From the NCBI GenBank assembly GCA_028554795.2, contig CM068839.1:89190182-89254181 (forward strand): 64,000 nt of DNA, given 5' to 3'. Under the pieces are notes generated by a model. The model made no database searches and was not told the origin of the DNA. It was given only the letters and a program-made list of their open reading frames with translations. The stretch comes from Sinohyriopsis cumingii (Eukaryota > Mollusca > Bivalvia > Unionida > Unionidae). Positions within the stretch are counted from its first letter, which is position 1; each line of letters starts with the position of its first letter. Below, piece by piece: positions 62,901-64,000 of the stretch. Made by a program: the position numbers and the translations under genes.

Positions 62901-63102
62901 TATTATTGAGTTAAAACAGCAGCAGAATAATCATTGCACAAGTTGCAATTGTATAATGCTATGGTAGTATTCGAATAAAAATTCAAGACAATTTACCGTA
63001 GATAGAAAAGATAATAGTCGCGGTCATACACGAGAAAATACCATGTTGACCTGTCTTGAGTGTAATCGACGTCGGGGTGCAGGCACCCTTGGCGCTAGTT
63101 AA
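59929..63102 (+). pseudogene. PolB-like polymerase, SF1 helicase and HNH fusion with three in-frame stops
   Basis: From the ATG at 59929 (MNEFEKLSQARPVKYKFNLD) one frame runs to TAA at 63100-63102 (1057 codons), broken only by TGA 61060-61062, TAG 62548-62550 and TAG 62965-62967. Domains: residues about 180-270 with LNCVAERVIEHF and IIDHNAHAW, possibly a Cys-His peptidase-like fold; polymerase motif A VISVDMVACYPGSF (about 61147) and motif C VRVATDSFYI (about 61927); helicase Walker B WDEIC (62065) and GDHGQPSPF (62152); motif VI YAMTIHSSQGLTI and YLAVSRVR (62641-62750); C-terminal HNH with CTSCNC, DRKDNSRGH and CLECNRRRGAG. The helicase Walker A is missing: only about 45 codons separate polymerase motif C from Walker B. 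Probably the replication enzyme of element 2. Confidence 0.8.
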
Positions 63103-64000
63103 GTGATCGCGGTGGTAGTTGTGTATCCGTGGGGATTATTTGTAATTGTTCACGTGTAAATCCACGTTGAGGAGCAGCCGAATCTAATCTGTAGATTGCA
63201 GGTCTACCTGAGGATCTTGTCACGGTGGATATTTTGTGTGTGGTAACACTCCAAATAGGATCAGTCGCTCTTTTTTTTACCACCTTCAAGTTCACCAGGC
63301 TCATATAAATATCGTCAGTGACATCACCCAATATTTTCTGTTTTTCAACATCTTTTCGTTGTGTTGGTATATTTTTTTTGTGACCGCGCTACTGGGTTTC
63401 ATGTTGGTTGTTCGTGTAATCTCATTACTTAATGCAGCTATCACGCTTGGTAATCTTGCAACCCATTCGCGAGATCTTTTATCCTGAATAAATTCCCTCG
63501 CGTATTGATATCCAAATAACCGCTCAGCGAGTGTTCGATTAAATCGCTCAACAATTGCCTGATCACGATGAATTGCAGTATGCCCTCGTCTTATTTTGGT
63601 ATTATGTTGTTTCATCAACAATGATACTGGACCAAGAAATTCCTTACCAGGATCAACCTGTAGTAGCTGTGGCCATCGCAGACCACCTCGTGGTTCACCA
63701 CCTCGTTGATAAATTCGCTCAAACGCATCGGCTACTTCAGATGATGTTTTCGTCGATAACGGTTCTGCTTCTTTATATCTACTTGCAACATCAACTACGG
63801 TTAACGCGTATTTGTATGTTTTTCCACGCACAGTATCATGCGGTAAAAACAGAATATCAGCTTGATGAACTTCATTAGGAACACTGACATCGAAATACGC
63901 GTACTGAATTTGTTTCGGTGGTGGTAGATAAATTTGCCATAATTGCTTGTTTAGATAACCACGTTTTAGCAGTAGAATGTTTAACCGCTGCTGCATCAGC
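63095..64000 (-). pseudogene. INT: Retroviral-type integrase of element 2, frameshifted and cut by the window edge
   Basis: Minus-strand frame 63301-63996 carries the integrase core: Asp in VHQADILFLPHD, Asp in LLQVDPGKEFLG and Glu in AIVERFNRT, D-x34-E as in element 1. It closes at 63301, and the C-terminal part (KKRATDPIWSV, RGFTREQLQIIP) continues in another frame to TAG at 63095-63097, so a 1-nt lesion lies near 63320-63340. The N terminus lies beyond 64000. The 3' end overlaps the convergent polymerase gene by 8 bp, which supports both gene ends. Confidence 0.85.

Larger units (their letters stand above)
48085..64000. mobile_element. Polinton/adintovirus-like element 2, left end uncertain, right end outside
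   Basis: Second virus-like element, more AT-rich than element 1 and with a different gene set: core protein, double-jelly-roll capsid, protease, fibre-like protein, membrane protein and minor capsid protein rightward, then polymerase-helicase-HNH, then an integrase on the other strand running off the window. Terminal repeats were not found. The packaging ATPase is not seen and may lie beyond 64000. Multiple stops and frameshifts mark it as a decaying copy. Confidence 0.85.

Noticed and set aside
29593..62967. A genome-wide reassigned TAG codon
   Set aside because: Other genes here use TAG as a normal end, and TAA and TGA interruptions occur as well; decay explains the data more simply.
48085..64000. 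Contamination by a free virus or bacterium
   Set aside because: Element 2 is continuous with host-type SINE, LTR and MITE sequence and shows pseudogene-type lesions, as expected for an integrated copy.

Overview
This is an AT-rich, intron-rich stretch of a metazoan nuclear genome, most likely a marine invertebrate and perhaps a mollusc. The species cannot be fixed from the sequence alone. The left 25 kb hold the first six coding exons, on the minus strand, of one host gene: an OSR1/SPAK-type Ste20 kinase. Its introns carry microsatellites, minisatellites, a tRNA-derived SINE, a solo LTR, a truncated Ty3/gypsy retrotransposon and two hAT-type DNA elements.

The right 38 kb are dominated by large virus-like DNA transposons. 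Element 1 (26019-43743, 17.7 kb) is a Polinton/Maverick with both ends present. It has terminal inverted repeats of about 290 bp that start AG and carry internal 45-bp repeats, and it is flanked by a 6-bp target duplication ACTGCA. It encodes a protein-primed type B DNA polymerase, a retroviral-type integrase with a chromodomain, an FtsK/HerA-like packaging ATPase, an adenain-like protease, major and minor capsid proteins, a core protein, membrane proteins and several unknown proteins. Many minus-strand genes have their own TATA box. Several genes are broken by single in-frame stops or 1-nt frameshifts, so this copy is decaying.

The most striking signal in element 1 concerns five small accessory genes, three near the left end and two near the right. 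Each ends in a stem-loop that matches the 3' end of metazoan replication-dependent histone mRNAs: 6-bp stem, TTTC loop, ACCCA-like flank, then a purine-rich block resembling the U7 snRNA target. The stem-loop lies 18-32 nt after the stop codon. Three of these genes also share a GC-rich promoter box and TATA region, and look like copies of one promoter-ORF-stem-loop cassette. The outermost two signals lie inside the terminal inverted repeats.

Between the two large elements (43750-48050) lie a second SINE copy, an LTR, a microsatellite, a decayed protease/capsid fragment of another element-1-like Polinton, and a small TA-flanked MITE. Element 2 (about 48085 to beyond 64000) is a different, more AT-rich Polinton/adintovirus-like lineage. 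Rightward it carries virion genes: a broken coiled-coil virion gene, a core protein, a major capsid protein, a minor virion protein running into a protease, a phage-tail-fibre-like protein, a membrane protein and a minor capsid protein. Next come a 51-bp-arm inverted repeat, a large tandem array and an HNH homing-type endonuclease. It ends with a large polymerase-SF1 helicase-HNH gene that converges on an integrase cut by the window edge. Element 2 also carries in-frame stops and frameshifts.
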